Below are positions 50,356 to 59,937 of a DNA stretch of 64,000 nucleotides, piece after piece (within the stretch, counting starts at the first letter, position 1; each line of letters opens with the position of its first letter). A program made the position numbers and the translations under genes. The stretch covers positions 62,001-126,000 of the forward strand of contig NZ_CP110001.1 in assembly GCF_025947185.1 (NCBI RefSeq), read 5' to 3'. A model generated the notes under the pieces. That model saw nothing but the letters and a program-made list of their open reading frames with translations. It did not search any database and was not told the origin of the DNA. Source of the stretch: Flavobacterium sp. N2038 (GTDB lineage: Bacteria > Bacteroidota > Bacteroidia > Flavobacteriales > Flavobacteriaceae).

Positions 50356-50886
50356 TTATTTAATGCTAAATAATCCTTCTGGTTTGTTTTCGATATCATC
50401 AAAACGTTTTGTGCACTCAGCAATAATTGCATAAGCTTCGTTAACGTCTCCCCATCCTTCTACATCAACTTTTTTGTTTTCAAGATCTTTATAAACCTGG
50501 AAGAAATGCTCGATTTCTTTTACTAAGTGTGGGTTCATATCTGAAAGATCATTTAATGAATTCCAGATTGGATCTGAAACTGGTACACAAATAATTTTTT
50601 CGTCTGGTCCTTTATCGTCTGCCATGTGGAAAACACCAATTGGCTTAACTTCCATTACACAACCAGGAAAAGTTGGTTCGTTTACTAAAACCAATACATC
50701 AAGAGGATCACCGTCTAAAGCTAAAGTTTCAGGAATAAATCCGTAATCTGCAGGGTACATCATTGAAGAGAATAACATTCTGTCGAAACGCATTCTTTTG
50801 ATTTCAAAATCGTACTCATATTTATTTCTGCTTCCTCTTGGTATTTCGATTAATACATCGAAAGTCGTTAGTTTGTCTGCGGTCAT
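50356..50886 (-). CDS. ppa: Inorganic pyrophosphatase (family I)
   Basis: The 176-residue cytosolic enzyme has the family I site DYGFIPETLALDGDPLDVLVL, split here only by the reading, with the Asp residues of DGDPLD near residue 65 as metal ligands, and KPIGVFHMADDKGPDEKI near residue 95. The length is that of E. coli Ppa (176). Paired with hppA upstream of the ion pump, it deals with PPi. Confidence 0.95.
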   Translation of the reverse strand: MTADKLTTFDVLIEIPRGSRNKYEYDFEIKRMRFDRMLFSSMMYPADYGFIPETLALDGDPLDVLVLVNEPTFPGCVMEVKPIGVFHMADDKGPDEKIICVPVSDPIWNSLNDLSDMNPHLVKEIEHFFQVYKDLENKKVDVEGWGDVNEAYAIIAECTKRFDDIENKPEGLFSIK

Positions 50887-50997
50887 TTTCGTTTTTTATT
50901 ATATCTATAATTTCGGTTGCAAAAGTAACCAAACATTCTATTTTTACAATAAAAAAACAGGTTAAATTATCTCTATTATCTATTAAAAAACAAGCAT

Positions 50998-51597
50998 TTA
51001 ATACGTAATTGTCCGATTTCGCTTTTTTAGGTAATAATGCCAAAGCAAATATGTAGCATAAGAGCGATACGGACTCCATTGTTCTGCATGAATTTCCATT
51101 TCCTGCTTGTCATGAATATTCAATAATTCCTTGATTGTATTTATAACCGCAATATCACCCAGCGGAATTAAATCCGGCTCCTGAAGGCAAAACATTAAAT
51201 ATATATCTATAGTCCAGTTCCCTATTCCTTTTAGTCTGATAAGTTCTTCACGAACTTGTTTTGCAGATTTCTCAGCCAAACTTTCAATATCTAATTCTTT
51301 GCTTAAAACAGCCTCTGCCAGTATTTTAATATATTTTGTTTTCTGACGGCTTACGCCCAAATTTCGAAACTCTTCATCAGAAAGCAAAACCATATTTTCC
51401 GGATTACACGTTGTGTAAGATTTAATTTTCAAAAATGTGGCTTTAGCCGAATCTATAGACACCTGCTGTTCGAGTATCAATAATACCAAAGTTTCAAAAC
51501 CCTGAGGACGTTTTGGAATTAGAGGTAATCCGTATTTTTCGATTATTTCCTGAAATATCGGGTTTTTATTCGTTAGAAAATCGATGGCTTCCTGCAT
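50998..51597 (-). CDS. DNA-3-methyladenine glycosylase-type protein (HhH-GPD family)
   Basis: The 199-residue protein removes alkylated bases from DNA. The helix-hairpin-helix is LIRLKGIGNWTIDIYLM near residue 120 and the catalytic Asp is in DLIPLGDIAVINTI near residue 148. It is a short AlkA-like enzyme without the N-terminal domain. Position gives no further clue. Confidence 0.88.
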   Translation of the reverse strand: MQEAIDFLTNKNPIFQEIIEKYGLPLIPKRPQGFETLVLLILEQQVSIDSAKATFLKIKSYTTCNPENMVLLSDEEFRNLGVSRQKTKYIKILAEAVLSKELDIESLAEKSAKQVREELIRLKGIGNWTIDIYLMFCLQEPDLIPLGDIAVINTIKELLNIHDKQEMEIHAEQWSPYRSYATYLLWHYYLKKRNRTITY

Positions 51598-51677
51598 TAC
51601 TTTGGTTTTTAAGTCTATTCCAAAATTAGATAAAAAAAGAATCTCGCAAAGTCACAGAGGCGCAAAGTTTTTTCTCT

Positions 51678-51747
51678 CGCAGATTTTGCAGATAAAGCTG
51701 ATTAATTACGATTTTAAATAAATCTGCTTTATCTGCAAAATCTGCGT
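51678..51747. repeat. 21-bp perfect inverted repeat
   Basis: The arms 51678-51698 (CGCAGATTTTGCAGATAAAGC) and 51727-51747 match exactly as reverse complements. Next to it are the terminator of the following gene and a CGCAAAGTTT run. Compare 3048-3120 and 34984-35181. Confidence 0.9.
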
Positions 51748-51752
51748 GAAAC

Positions 51753-51787
51753 AAAAAAAGCCGCAAAGATTTTAAACCTTTGCGACT
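51753..51787 (-). terminator. Intrinsic terminator after the DUF5686 gene
   Basis: A 9-bp stem (51779-51787 with 51761-51769, one G/T pair) followed by a T-run on the minus strand, 32 nt after the DUF5686 stop. Confidence 0.75.
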
Positions 51788-51818
51788 TTGTAGCTTTGTA
51801 TCTTTGCAACTAAGAATA

Positions 51819-54323
51819 TTAAAAATAGAACCCGAAAGATCCTTTTACTGCAAATTTATTAGCATCCGGAGCGTTTAAGTAACTTCCTCTCCAGGAGAAA
51901 TCAATCCTAAATACTTTGAATATATTTCCTATTCCGGCATTATATTCCCAGTATACATTTTCTGGCGCATTATACGGTTGTCCTGAAGCATTGATTGCAC
52001 GGTTTGCATCAGAAATTGTTCCGTGAACGGCTTTAATACCAACAAATTCTCTCCAGTTGAGCTTTCTCATAAAAGGAACTCTGGCAAATAATCTTCCTCC
52101 AAAATCATGATTCCACTGCAAAGTGGTATACTGATCGGTTATAAATTCGTAGAAATTCAGGTTACTAAACGTGTTTTCAATTGTAAAGTAGGTTTGGTTT
52201 CCAGGAATTACACTCATTAAACCTAACGGAATTGTTCCAAATGTTTTTCCTGTTTCCAGGATAATATTTGATCTTCCTAATGGTCCAATTATAATAGGTT
52301 GTTTGTAGTATATCTGAATTTTTTCGTAAGCAAAATCGCTATTTAAAACTCCTTTTAAACCATAGCTGAAATTTATGAAGAAATGACTAAAAGGACTGTC
52401 AACAATATCACGTTCTACACCAAAACCAATAGTTTTGCGATTTGGCATATATTCAAACTGAATGTTTGCTTCAGATTGAGTTACCATACTTTCTACAACT
52501 CCGGCTGGATTAGCAGCACTTGGCAACGTTGTATAATAATCCAGACTAAATGTTGGCGACGCAGATTCGAGCGTTCGATATGAAAGACCTGTCTGAATAA
52601 TAAAATTCTTTTTGGCCTCTATTTCAAATGATATATTACTCAGATTGATATTGGTTAATTTTCCGTTACTGCCTGTTGTAAATAAAGCCGAAGACGCAAA
52701 ACTTCGTCCCAAAATATCATTGGTTGTAGTTAAACTGGCACCTATTTGTTCTATATCACGCCTGTTTCCTCCGGAAATAATGATTCGGTTTTTCTTATCG
52801 ATCATCCATTTTCCCGAAACTCCGTATTTAAATTTGTTATCGTCAAAACCATAAGCGGTATAAGCTTGTATACGCCAAGGATCATTTGGTCCAAAATATG
52901 TTCTTCCTCCGGCACGAATTCTCAAACCTTCGACTTCATTATAACCAAAGGTTGAAAAAATAGGTCCAAAATCAAAGTTCTTAAACTCGACATAACCACT
53001 TCCTAAAATAGAGACGAGACTATACAATTGCTTAAATCGTTTAACAGTCTGCAAGGTGTCGAGCATTTTATAAATACCCTGTTCATCTTTATTTAATTTC
53101 TCGAAACGATTTTCTTCCCAGAATTCAGGAGGCCTGTCATATACGGCATTATCTATAAAATTGACTTCCTCTTTATAGAACTTCTCGGGCTTTTGAATAT
53201 TGAATTTATGGTTGCGATATAAAGTGGTTCGTTTTCCATAAACTCCTTTTGATTTTTCTTTTTTATTCAAAGCAAAATCAGACATCATATAATCACGTGT
53301 CAGAAGAAAAACAGAATCGTTTTCGACTTCAAATTCCTGCTCGATATAAATATCTTTTACCCAGTTAATATTGGCGCTTTTGGTTACACCCATATTAATT
53401 TTCTTGATCGCAAAAGTGGTATCGTTAACCCAAAAATCTCCTTTAAACGTTAATTCGTTTTTACGTCTGGGATAAAAAACAATATTATAACACCATTTTT
53501 TGTCAATGTAGGCACTATCTTTCAGGACATAATTATACACATCGATTCCCGTTTTTGAAAGCGGACTTGTAAAACTCTTATCAAAAAATTTAAGGTGATT
53601 GTCGTAAATATTATAATCTGAATAAAGATCTTTTACGAAAGATAAAATCTGTTGATTTCCATTGAAACCGGACATTTTATTTCCATTCAGATTTTCTTTT
53701 ACTTTCTTTAATTTATTATCACCATAAACATCGTAAACAGATTCATTAATAAAAATCGGAAGATATGTTTTTCCGGTAACCTCAGAAGTATCAACGTGAT
53801 TAAAGACAAACTCCATTCCTTTGAACAGCTTGTTTTTCATAAAAGCACTATCAATCGTGTTCATATCAAACTCGACTTTTTCGTACTTCTCCATCTGATA
53901 TTGATTGAATTGGTAAAGTCCGTTTTTACGCTTTCTTTCCCAAATTTTTCTCAAAATATCTAATGCGGGATTATTCTTTTTAGATGTTTTTCCGGTATAA
54001 ATTACAACTTCGTTTAACACTTGTTCTTCAAATAAAACAATTTTAAAATTGTAATTAACTGCTTTTTCCAGAGGAACTTCTTTATCTGTAAACCCTGCTG
54101 ATGTAACTAATAATGCTGTATAGGTATTAGGCGATTCAAGATAAAAACGTCCGTCTTCATTAGAAACGATTCCGGTATTTGAACCTTTGAAAACAATATT
54201 TGCAAAAGGTACTGGCTGATTAGATTTGTCCAAAACAATTCCACTCACTTTTGTTTGTGCAGTTCCAAGATTCACAAAGGCGAATACAAAAAATAGGCTG
54301 AGTAAAATTATTCTTTTTATCAT
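51819..54323 (-). CDS. DUF5686-type outer membrane protein with carboxypeptidase regulatory domain
   Basis: The 834-residue protein has a signal peptide ending near LGTAQ, a CarboxypepD_reg-like domain (VSGIVLDKSNQPVPFANIVF, residues 26-105), a middle region with DILRKIWERKRKNGLYQFNQY and a barrel-like second half with alternating strands to the end (FAVKGSFGFYF). This is the DUF5686 layout, of unknown role in the outer membrane. No partner gene is apparent. Confidence 0.88.
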   Translation of the reverse strand: MIKRIILLSLFFVFAFVNLGTAQTKVSGIVLDKSNQPVPFANIVFKGSNTGIVSNEDGRFYLESPNTYTALLVTSAGFTDKEVPLEKAVNYNFKIVLFEEQVLNEVVIYTGKTSKKNNPALDILRKIWERKRKNGLYQFNQYQMEKYEKVEFDMNTIDSAFMKNKLFKGMEFVFNHVDTSEVTGKTYLPIFINESVYDVYGDNKLKKVKENLNGNKMSGFNGNQQILSFVKDLYSDYNIYDNHLKFFDKSFTSPLSKTGIDVYNYVLKDSAYIDKKWCYNIVFYPRRKNELTFKGDFWVNDTTFAIKKINMGVTKSANINWVKDIYIEQEFEVENDSVFLLTRDYMMSDFALNKKEKSKGVYGKRTTLYRNHKFNIQKPEKFYKEEVNFIDNAVYDRPPEFWEENRFEKLNKDEQGIYKMLDTLQTVKRFKQLYSLVSILGSGYVEFKNFDFGPIFSTFGYNEVEGLRIRAGGRTYFGPNDPWRIQAYTAYGFDDNKFKYGVSGKWMIDKKNRIIISGGNRRDIEQIGASLTTTNDILGRSFASSALFTTGSNGKLTNINLSNISFEIEAKKNFIIQTGLSYRTLESASPTFSLDYYTTLPSAANPAGVVESMVTQSEANIQFEYMPNRKTIGFGVERDIVDSPFSHFFINFSYGLKGVLNSDFAYEKIQIYYKQPIIIGPLGRSNIILETGKTFGTIPLGLMSVIPGNQTYFTIENTFSNLNFYEFITDQYTTLQWNHDFGGRLFARVPFMRKLNWREFVGIKAVHGTISDANRAINASGQPYNAPENVYWEYNAGIGNIFKVFRIDFSWRGSYLNAPDANKFAVKGSFGFYF

Positions 54324-54333
54324 TTGGCAAAAA

Positions 54334-54369
54334 AAAACTTCATCAATTAATTATGACTGATGAAGTTTT
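54334..54369 (-). terminator. Intrinsic terminator after pdhB
   Basis: A 12-bp perfect stem (54334-54345 with 54358-54369) followed by a T-run on the minus strand, 20 nt past the pdhB stop. Confidence 0.85.
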
Positions 54370-54388
54370 ATAAGTATTGTTGATTTTT

Positions 54389-55366
54389 TTATTTGTACAT
54401 TACTTTCTTTACTGCTTTTACTACATCAGCTGCATTTGGCAACCAGTCTTTTAGTAAAACAGGAGAGTAAGGTGCAGGAGTATCAGCAGTTGTAATGCGC
54501 TGAATTGGCGCATCAAGAAAATCGAAAGCCTGTTCCTGAACGATATAAGTGATTTCAGAAGAAATACTGGCAAATGGCCAAGCTTCCTCAAGAATTACTA
54601 GACGGTTTGTTTTCTTAACAGAAGTAAGAATAGCATCTTTATCCATAGGACGAACTGTTCTTAAATCGATAATCTCGCAAGAGATACCTTCTTTAGCTAA
54701 TTCATCAGCAGCGATAAAAGCTTCTTTGATGATTTTTCCAAAAGAAACAATTGTTACATCTTTTCCTTCACGCTTAACATCTGCAACTCCTAATGGAATT
54801 GTATATTCTCCGTCTGGCACTTCTCCTTTATCACCATACATTTGCTCAGATTCCATAAAAATTACAGGATCGTTATCGCGAATTGCAGATTTTAAAAGCC
54901 CTTTTGCATCATAAGGAGTTGAAGGTACAACAACTTTAAGTCCCGGAGTATTAGCAAACCAGTTTTCTAAAGCCTGAGAGTGAGTAGCTCCTAATTGACC
55001 TGCAGAAGCAGTTGGTCCGCGGAAAACGATAGGCACATTAAATTGTCCCCCTGTCATTTGACGCATTTTAGCAGCATTATTTATAATTTGATCAATACCA
55101 ACTAAACAGAAGTTAAAAGTCATGTACTCTACAATTGGTCGGTTACCATTCATAGCTGAACCTACCGCAATTCCTGTAAAACCAAGCTCAGCAATTGGAG
55201 TATCGATTACTCTTTTTTCGCCAAACTCAGCAAGCATTCCTTTTGAAGCTTTGTATGCTCCGTTGTATTCCGCAACTTCTTCGCCCATTAAATATATGGA
55301 TTCATCGTGACGCATTTCTTCGCTCATCGCTTCGCAAATGGCCTCTCTAAATTGTATTGTTCTCAT
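54389..55366 (-). CDS. pdhB: Pyruvate dehydrogenase E1 component, beta subunit
   Basis: The 325-residue thiamine diphosphate-linked subunit of the pyruvate dehydrogenase complex begins with REAICEAMSEEMRHD and shows the usual ETMY/IAELGFTGIAVGSA, RGPTASAGQLGATHSQALE and DLRTVRPMD motifs. The alpha subunit is not in the window. A TA-rich, TATTTTTG-like box at 55398-55405 may be its -7 element. A related 2-oxo acid dehydrogenase E1-beta is a weak alternative. Confidence 0.93.
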   Translation of the reverse strand: MRTIQFREAICEAMSEEMRHDESIYLMGEEVAEYNGAYKASKGMLAEFGEKRVIDTPIAELGFTGIAVGSAMNGNRPIVEYMTFNFCLVGIDQIINNAAKMRQMTGGQFNVPIVFRGPTASAGQLGATHSQALENWFANTPGLKVVVPSTPYDAKGLLKSAIRDNDPVIFMESEQMYGDKGEVPDGEYTIPLGVADVKREGKDVTIVSFGKIIKEAFIAADELAKEGISCEIIDLRTVRPMDKDAILTSVKKTNRLVILEEAWPFASISSEITYIVQEQAFDFLDAPIQRITTADTPAPYSPVLLKDWLPNAADVVKAVKKVMYK

Positions 55367-55857
55367 ATTTATATTGTATGTTGAATTTTCTGAAGAGCAA
55401 AAATAAATATTTTAAATCACTTAAAAGCATAAATTGAATTTAAAATCTTACTTCCCTATCCTTCAATTCTGCTTTTTCTGATGTAACTTTTAATGTAACT
55501 TTTACGAAATCGATATAATTGTTCTTATTTCTTCCTAAAAAGCATTTTTCAGACAAACTCAGCTTTTTTTGTTTGATTCTGATTCTTCAAATTCTTTTGG
55601 TATAACTCAACAATTCATAAAATATTATAATCCTTACAAATTTTAACACCTACCCCTTACCAGGGCATTACGAAATTACTAACAATCAGATAAAATGAAT
55701 GCATTTTTGCTTTTTTACCAAGATAAATCACCCTGTAAATTTCACAATCTTCGAAAACGTAATAGTTTTAAAAAAATATTATGCACGCATAGTATATTAT
55801 TTCGATTTTAATTTCTAAATTTGTCAAAGCATATTATAAATTATAAAATATATACTT
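55367..55857. other. Divergent spacer of about 490 bp between pdhB and etfB
   Basis: No gene, RNA or repeat is seen. AT-rich DNA. Possible -7 boxes are at 55398-55405 (minus) and TAAATTTG at 55816-55823 (plus, for etfB). Confidence 0.6.
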
Positions 55858-56604
55858 ATGAAAATATTAGTTTGCATCAGCCATGTGCCTGATACTACTT
55901 CAAAAATCAACTTCTCCAATGGTGATTCAGAATTTGATACCAATGGTGTACAATATGTAATTAATCCTAATGACGAGTTTGGTTTAACACGTGCAATCTG
56001 GTTTCAGGAACAACAAGGTGCAACGGTAACTGTTGTTAATGTTGGAGGACCGGATACTGAACCAACTTTGCGTAAAGCACTGGCAATTGGAGCAAACGAA
56101 GCTATTCGTGTAAACGCTAATCCAACTGATGGATTTTTTGTTGCAAAACAACTTGCCGAAGTAATTAAAAATGGAGGTTACGATCTTGTAATTGCAGGAA
56201 AAGAATCTTTAGATTATAATGGTGGAATGGTTCCTGGAATGATTGCAGGAATTTTAGGTTCTAACTTTTTAAACTCTTGTACAAGTTTAACTGTTGATGG
56301 AAACAACGTAAAAGCGGTTCGTGAAATTGATGGTGGAAAAGAAACTGTAAGCACTACTCTTCCTTTGATTATTGGTGGTCAAAAAGGTCTTGTAGAAGAA
56401 AAAGATTTACGCATCCCAAACATGAGAGGGATTATGACTGCCAGAACAAAAGCCTTAACTATTCTTGAGCCAGTTGACGCTCCAGTAAATACAAAAGCAG
56501 TAAAATTTGAAAAACCAGCTCCAAAATCAGCAGTGAAATTAGTTTCTGCAGATAATTTAGATGAGTTAATCAATTTATTACACAACGAAGCAAAAGTAAT
56601 CTAG
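55858..56604 (+). CDS. etfB: Electron transfer flavoprotein subunit beta
   Basis: The 248-residue AMP-binding subunit of ETF. It starts MKILVCISHVPDTTSKI and has PNDEFGLTRAIW and the signature-like VREIDGGKETVSTTLPLIIG and GIMTARTKALTILEPVD near the C-terminus. Partner of etfA 74 nt downstream; the pair takes electrons from acyl-CoA dehydrogenases. Confidence 0.95.
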   Translation: MKILVCISHVPDTTSKINFSNGDSEFDTNGVQYVINPNDEFGLTRAIWFQEQQGATVTVVNVGGPDTEPTLRKALAIGANEAIRVNANPTDGFFVAKQLAEVIKNGGYDLVIAGKESLDYNGGMVPGMIAGILGSNFLNSCTSLTVDGNNVKAVREIDGGKETVSTTLPLIIGGQKGLVEEKDLRIPNMRGIMTARTKALTILEPVDAPVNTKAVKFEKPAPKSAVKLVSADNLDELINLLHNEAKVI

Positions 56605-56613
56605 TAATCAGTT

Positions 56614-56665
56614 TTCAGTCGCAGTTTTCAGCTCACAAACCTGAAACCTGAAACTTTAAACTTTT
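56614..56665. repeat. Heptamer arrays between etfB and etfA
   Basis: AGTAATC, AGTTTTC, AGTCGC, AGTTTTC followed by AACCTGA, AACCTGA, AACTTTA, AACTTTT. The operon stays intact across it. Confidence 0.7.
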
Positions 56666-56678
56666 AAACAAAAACATT

Positions 56679-57647
56679 ATGTCTATATTAATATATGCAG
56701 AATCTGCAGAAGGAAAATTTAAAAAAGTTGCTTTCGAATTAGCTTCTTACGCTAAAAAAGTAGCAGAAACTTTAGGAACTACAGTTACAGCTTTAACTGT
56801 AAACATTAGCGACGTTAGCGAATTGGCAAAATACGGAGTTGATAAAGTACTAAAAGTAAACAACGATAAACTAGCTGGTTTTACTGCAAAAGCTTATGCT
56901 GATGTAATTAAACAAGCTGCTCAAAAAGAAGGAACAAAATTGGTTTTACTTTCTTCTACAACAGATAGTATTTACCTTTCATCATTGGTTGCAGTAGCTT
57001 TAGAAGCTGGTTTTGCATCAAATGTTGTGGGATTACCTTTAAGCACTTCTCCTTTTCAGGTAAAAAGAAATGCTTTCTCAAACAAAGCGTTCAATATTAC
57101 AGAAATCAGTACAGATGTAAAAGTTCTTGGACTTGCTAAAAACTCTTACGGAATTTTTGAAAGTGCAGGATCTGCGACTGAAGAAGATTTTAACCCTACA
57201 ATTGGTGATAATGACTTTGGTGTAAAAGTAGAATCTGTTGAAAAAGTAACCGGAAAAGTTTCTATTGCAGATGCAGATATCGTAGTTTCTGGCGGACGTG
57301 GATTAAAAGGCCCTGAAAACTGGGGATTAGTTGAAAATCTTGCTGCTGTTTTAGGCGCTGCAACGGCTTGTTCTAAACCAGTTTCTGATTTAGGATGGAG
57401 ACCTCACAGTGAGCACGTTGGACAAACAGGAAAGCCGGTTGCAACAAACTTATATATTGCAATAGGTATTTCAGGAGCGATTCAGCATATTGCCGGAATC
57501 AACTCATCTAAAGTAAAAGTGGTTATCAATAACGATCCGGAAGCTCCTTTCTTTAAAGTTGCAGACTACGGTATTGTTGGTGATGCATTCGAAATTGTAC
57601 CTCAATTAACAGAGAAATTAAAAGCATTCAAAGCGCAACATTCTTAA
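56679..57647 (+). CDS. etfA: Electron transfer flavoprotein subunit alpha
   Basis: The 322-residue FAD-binding subunit. The C-terminal FAD domain shows VSGGRGLKGPENWGLVENLA near residue 210, GATRAVTDLGW-like SKPVSDLGWRPHSEHVGQTG, and AIGISGAIQHIAGI. Together with EtfB it is the normal ETF heterodimer. Confidence 0.95.
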   Translation: MSILIYAESAEGKFKKVAFELASYAKKVAETLGTTVTALTVNISDVSELAKYGVDKVLKVNNDKLAGFTAKAYADVIKQAAQKEGTKLVLLSSTTDSIYLSSLVAVALEAGFASNVVGLPLSTSPFQVKRNAFSNKAFNITEISTDVKVLGLAKNSYGIFESAGSATEEDFNPTIGDNDFGVKVESVEKVTGKVSIADADIVVSGGRGLKGPENWGLVENLAAVLGAATACSKPVSDLGWRPHSEHVGQTGKPVATNLYIAIGISGAIQHIAGINSSKVKVVINNDPEAPFFKVADYGIVGDAFEIVPQLTEKLKAFKAQHS

Positions 57648-57668
57648 TCTAAGAATTCTCTATAATAT

Positions 57669-57712
57669 AGCTGCCTAAAAACAAGATAATCGTATCTTTG
57701 TTTTAGGTAGCT
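57669..57712 (+). terminator. Intrinsic terminator after etfA
   Basis: A long imperfect stem (57669-57688 with 57693-57712) followed by CTTTTTTGTT; 22 nt past the etfA stop. Confidence 0.9.
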
Positions 57713-57809
57713 TTTTTGTTCCATATTTTTTGATTAAAATTGCACCATTATTTTCCAATCAAAAAAAGTATTAAAATGAGGCATTAAATGCCCTTTTTTA
57801 CCCATATAT

Positions 57810-58433
57810 ATGAGTCTAGTAAAATTATCTATAAAAGGAATTTCATACAGTCAAACTCAAAATGGCGCTTATGCCTTAATTTTGAATGAAGTTGATGGCG
57901 AAAGAAAGCTGCCAATTGTAATTGGCGCTTTTGAAGCTCAATCTATTGCCATTGCCTTAGAAAAAGAAATTAAACCACCTCGCCCATTAACACACGATTT
58001 ATTCAAAAACTTTGCAGAAAGATTTGATATTGTGGTAAAACAAGTGATTATCCATAAACTTGTTGACGGTGTCTTCTACTCTAGTCTGATTTGCGAGAGA
58101 GACAAAATTGAAGAAATTATTGATGCCCGAACTTCTGATGCAATTGCTTTAGCGTTGCGTTTCAATGCTCCAATTTTTACTTATAAAAACATTTTAGATA
58201 AAGCTGGTATTTATTTAAAATCGAATACAGCAGATGCAGATCAGGGTTCTCAGGAAATAGATGATGTACTTTCTAATCCTGAAACTTTTGGACACGAAGA
58301 AGAAAGCAACCAATCTGGAGATGTATATGCAAAACATAGCCTACAAGAACTTAACGAACTTTTAGATCAGGCAGTTTCTCAGGAAGACTATGAAAAAGCA
58401 GCAAAAATTAGAGACGAAATCTCTCGAAGATAA
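57810..58433 (+). CDS. Bifunctional nuclease domain protein with UvrB/C motif
   Basis: The 207-residue protein has the DUF151 bifunctional nuclease fold (KLPIVIGAFEAQSIAIALE, DARTSDAIALALRF) in residues 1-140, an acidic linker and, at the end, a UVR motif helix LQELNELLDQAVSQEDYEKAAKIRDEI, split by the reading. This pairing is common in Flavobacteriia. DNase/RNase activity is known for some DUF151 proteins; it is not shown for this one. Confidence 0.9.
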   Translation: MSLVKLSIKGISYSQTQNGAYALILNEVDGERKLPIVIGAFEAQSIAIALEKEIKPPRPLTHDLFKNFAERFDIVVKQVIIHKLVDGVFYSSLICERDKIEEIIDARTSDAIALALRFNAPIFTYKNILDKAGIYLKSNTADADQGSQEIDDVLSNPETFGHEEESNQSGDVYAKHSLQELNELLDQAVSQEDYEKAAKIRDEISRR

Positions 58434-58437
58434 ATAT

Positions 58438-58504
58438 GTTTAATCGTTAAACCGTTTATTCGTTAAGTCGATTAAACGATTAAACAATTAACCGAATAAA
58501 CAAT
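58438..58504. repeat. Octamer array (CGTTAAAC / CGATTAAA)
   Basis: An 8-nt period over about 67 nt: TGTTTAAT, CGTTAAAC, CGTTTATT, CGTTAAGT, CGATTAAA, CGATTAAA, CAATTAAC, CGAATAAA. The first half is roughly the complement of the second, so the spacer could form a hairpin between the nuclease gene and thyA. Confidence 0.8.
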
Positions 58505-58505
58505 C

Positions 58506-59357
58506 ATGAAGCAATACTTAGATTTAGTAAAACACGTTTTAGAAAACGGCAATCAAAAAGGAGACAGAACCGGAACCGGAACTAAAAGCGTTTTTGGTTA
58601 CCAGATGCGTTTTGATTTAAGTGAGGGTTTCCCAATGGTTACAACTAAAAAACTTCATTTAAAATCTATCATTTACGAATTGCTTTGGTTTTTAAAAGGC
58701 GATACAAATATCAAATACCTTCAGGAAAACGGAGTTAAAATCTGGGATGACTGGGCTGATTCTAATGGTGATTTAGGACCTGTTTACGGACATCAATGGA
58801 GAAACTGGAACAGTGAAGAAATCGATCAGATTTCTGAATTAATTACAGAATTAAAAACGAATCCAAACAGCCGCAGGATGCTGGTTTCTGCCTGGAATCC
58901 TTCGGTTTTACCAGACACAAAAAAATCATTTGAAGAAAATGTAGCAAACAACAAGGCCGCTTTGCCTCCTTGTCATGCTTTTTTTCAGTTTTATGTTTCG
59001 AGTCCCGATCTTGAAAAAGGGGAGACAAAAGGCAAACTTTCCTGTCAGTTATATCAAAGAAGTGCTGATATATTTTTGGGAGTTCCCTTTAATATTGCTT
59101 CTTACGCGTTATTGACTATGATGATTGCCCAGGTATGTGATCTTGAAGCTGGTGATTTTATTCACACCTTTGGAGACGCACATATCTACAATAATCATTT
59201 TGATCAATTAGAATTGCAACTTTCAAGAGAGCCAAAACCACTACCAAAAATGATTTTAAATCCAGAGATTAAAAACATCTTTGATTTTGATTTTAATGAC
59301 TTCACACTTGTAGATTACGAACCACACCCTGGCATAAAAGGAAGTGTTGCTGTATAA
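58506..59357 (+). CDS. thyA: Thymidylate synthase
   Basis: The 283-residue enzyme makes dTMP with methylene-THF. The catalytic Cys is in [12 protein letters not shown] near residue 157, with [17 protein letters not shown] at the N-terminus, [21 protein letters not shown] and [12 protein letters not shown]. It is a little longer than E. coli ThyA because of insertions near residues 140 and 175. It is followed, after one small gene on the other strand and a 2TM gene, by folA, the usual partner that restores THF. Confidence 0.96.
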   Translation: MKQYLDLVKHVLENGNQKGDRTGTGTKSVFGYQMRFDLSEGFPMVTTKKLHLKSIIYELLWFLKGDTNIKYLQENGVKIWDDWADSNGDLGPVYGHQWRNWNSEEIDQISELITELKTNPNSRRMLVSAWNPSVLPDTKKSFEENVANNKAALPPCHAFFQFYVSSPDLEKGETKGKLSCQLYQRSADIFLGVPFNIASYALLTMMIAQVCDLEAGDFIHTFGDAHIYNNHFDQLELQLSREPKPLPKMILNPEIKNIFDFDFNDFTLVDYEPHPGIKGSVAV

Positions 59358-59366
59358 ATAAAATTC

Positions 59367-59399
59367 AAAAAGAATCCGCTATTTGAGCGGATTCTTTTT
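59367..59399. terminator. Bidirectional terminator after thyA
   Basis: A 14-bp perfect stem (59367-59380 with 59386-59399), 5-nt loop, between thyA and the convergent small gene. Confidence 0.9.
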
Positions 59400-59694
59400 A
59401 TACAACTAATACGCCATTTTCGCTTCCGGCAAAATCATTCCATTTATAAGAATCTGCTTCCGGATCGTTGATATAGATCCCATCAATTACATACTTAAAC
59501 TCGTAAATTGCATCTTTTACTAAGTCGTAAGTTGCTTTAAAAGTTCCGTTTTTTAATTTACTCAGCGCCCCTTCTTCTGCATTCCAATTATTAAAATCCC
59601 CTACCACAGCTGCTGAATTTGCGTCTTTGGCTTCTACAGAAAATGTAACTTTACATACTGGCTTTGTTTTGATAAATTGCTTCTTTAAAGACAT
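59398..59694 (-). CDS. Isoamylase early-set (CBM48-like) domain protein
   Basis: The 98-residue protein is a single beta-sandwich resembling the glycogen-binding domain of AMPK and branching enzymes: VKVTFSVEAKDANSAAVVGD-like start, FNNWNAEEGALSKLKNGTF and YEFKYVIDGIYINDPEA. No catalytic domain is attached. It may bind glycogen or act as a small regulator; no glycogen genes are nearby. Confidence 0.85.
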   Translation of the reverse strand: MSLKKQFIKTKPVCKVTFSVEAKDANSAAVVGDFNNWNAEEGALSKLKNGTFKATYDLVKDAIYEFKYVIDGIYINDPEADSYKWNDFAGSENGVLVV

Positions 59695-59937
59695 AACTAT
59701 TTAGTTTTTAGATTTATACATCTAAATTACATAAAAGCCCCTGAACTTTCAATAGACCAATGTTCGATTTGTGACTATAGCAAAAACACAATATATTTTT
59801 TACAGTACCCATAAATTAATCTGTTAAAAATTCTGAAATTCAGATTCTTAACTACCGTTAATCCAAATATTCTATTGACAGAATACCGTGATTTCAAAAT
59901 AAATTCTAACTTTATAACCTCATTCATTTATTATCTT

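Noticed and set aside
50822..51079. 85-residue minus-strand frame between ppa and the glycosylase gene
   Set aside because: It overlaps both neighbours in another frame and has no recognisable domain; a shadow of the two real genes.
55681..55800. Short ORF starting ATGAATGCATTTTTGC upstream of etfB
   Set aside because: The product is low-complexity, it has no clear start context, and it ends in the etfB promoter region.
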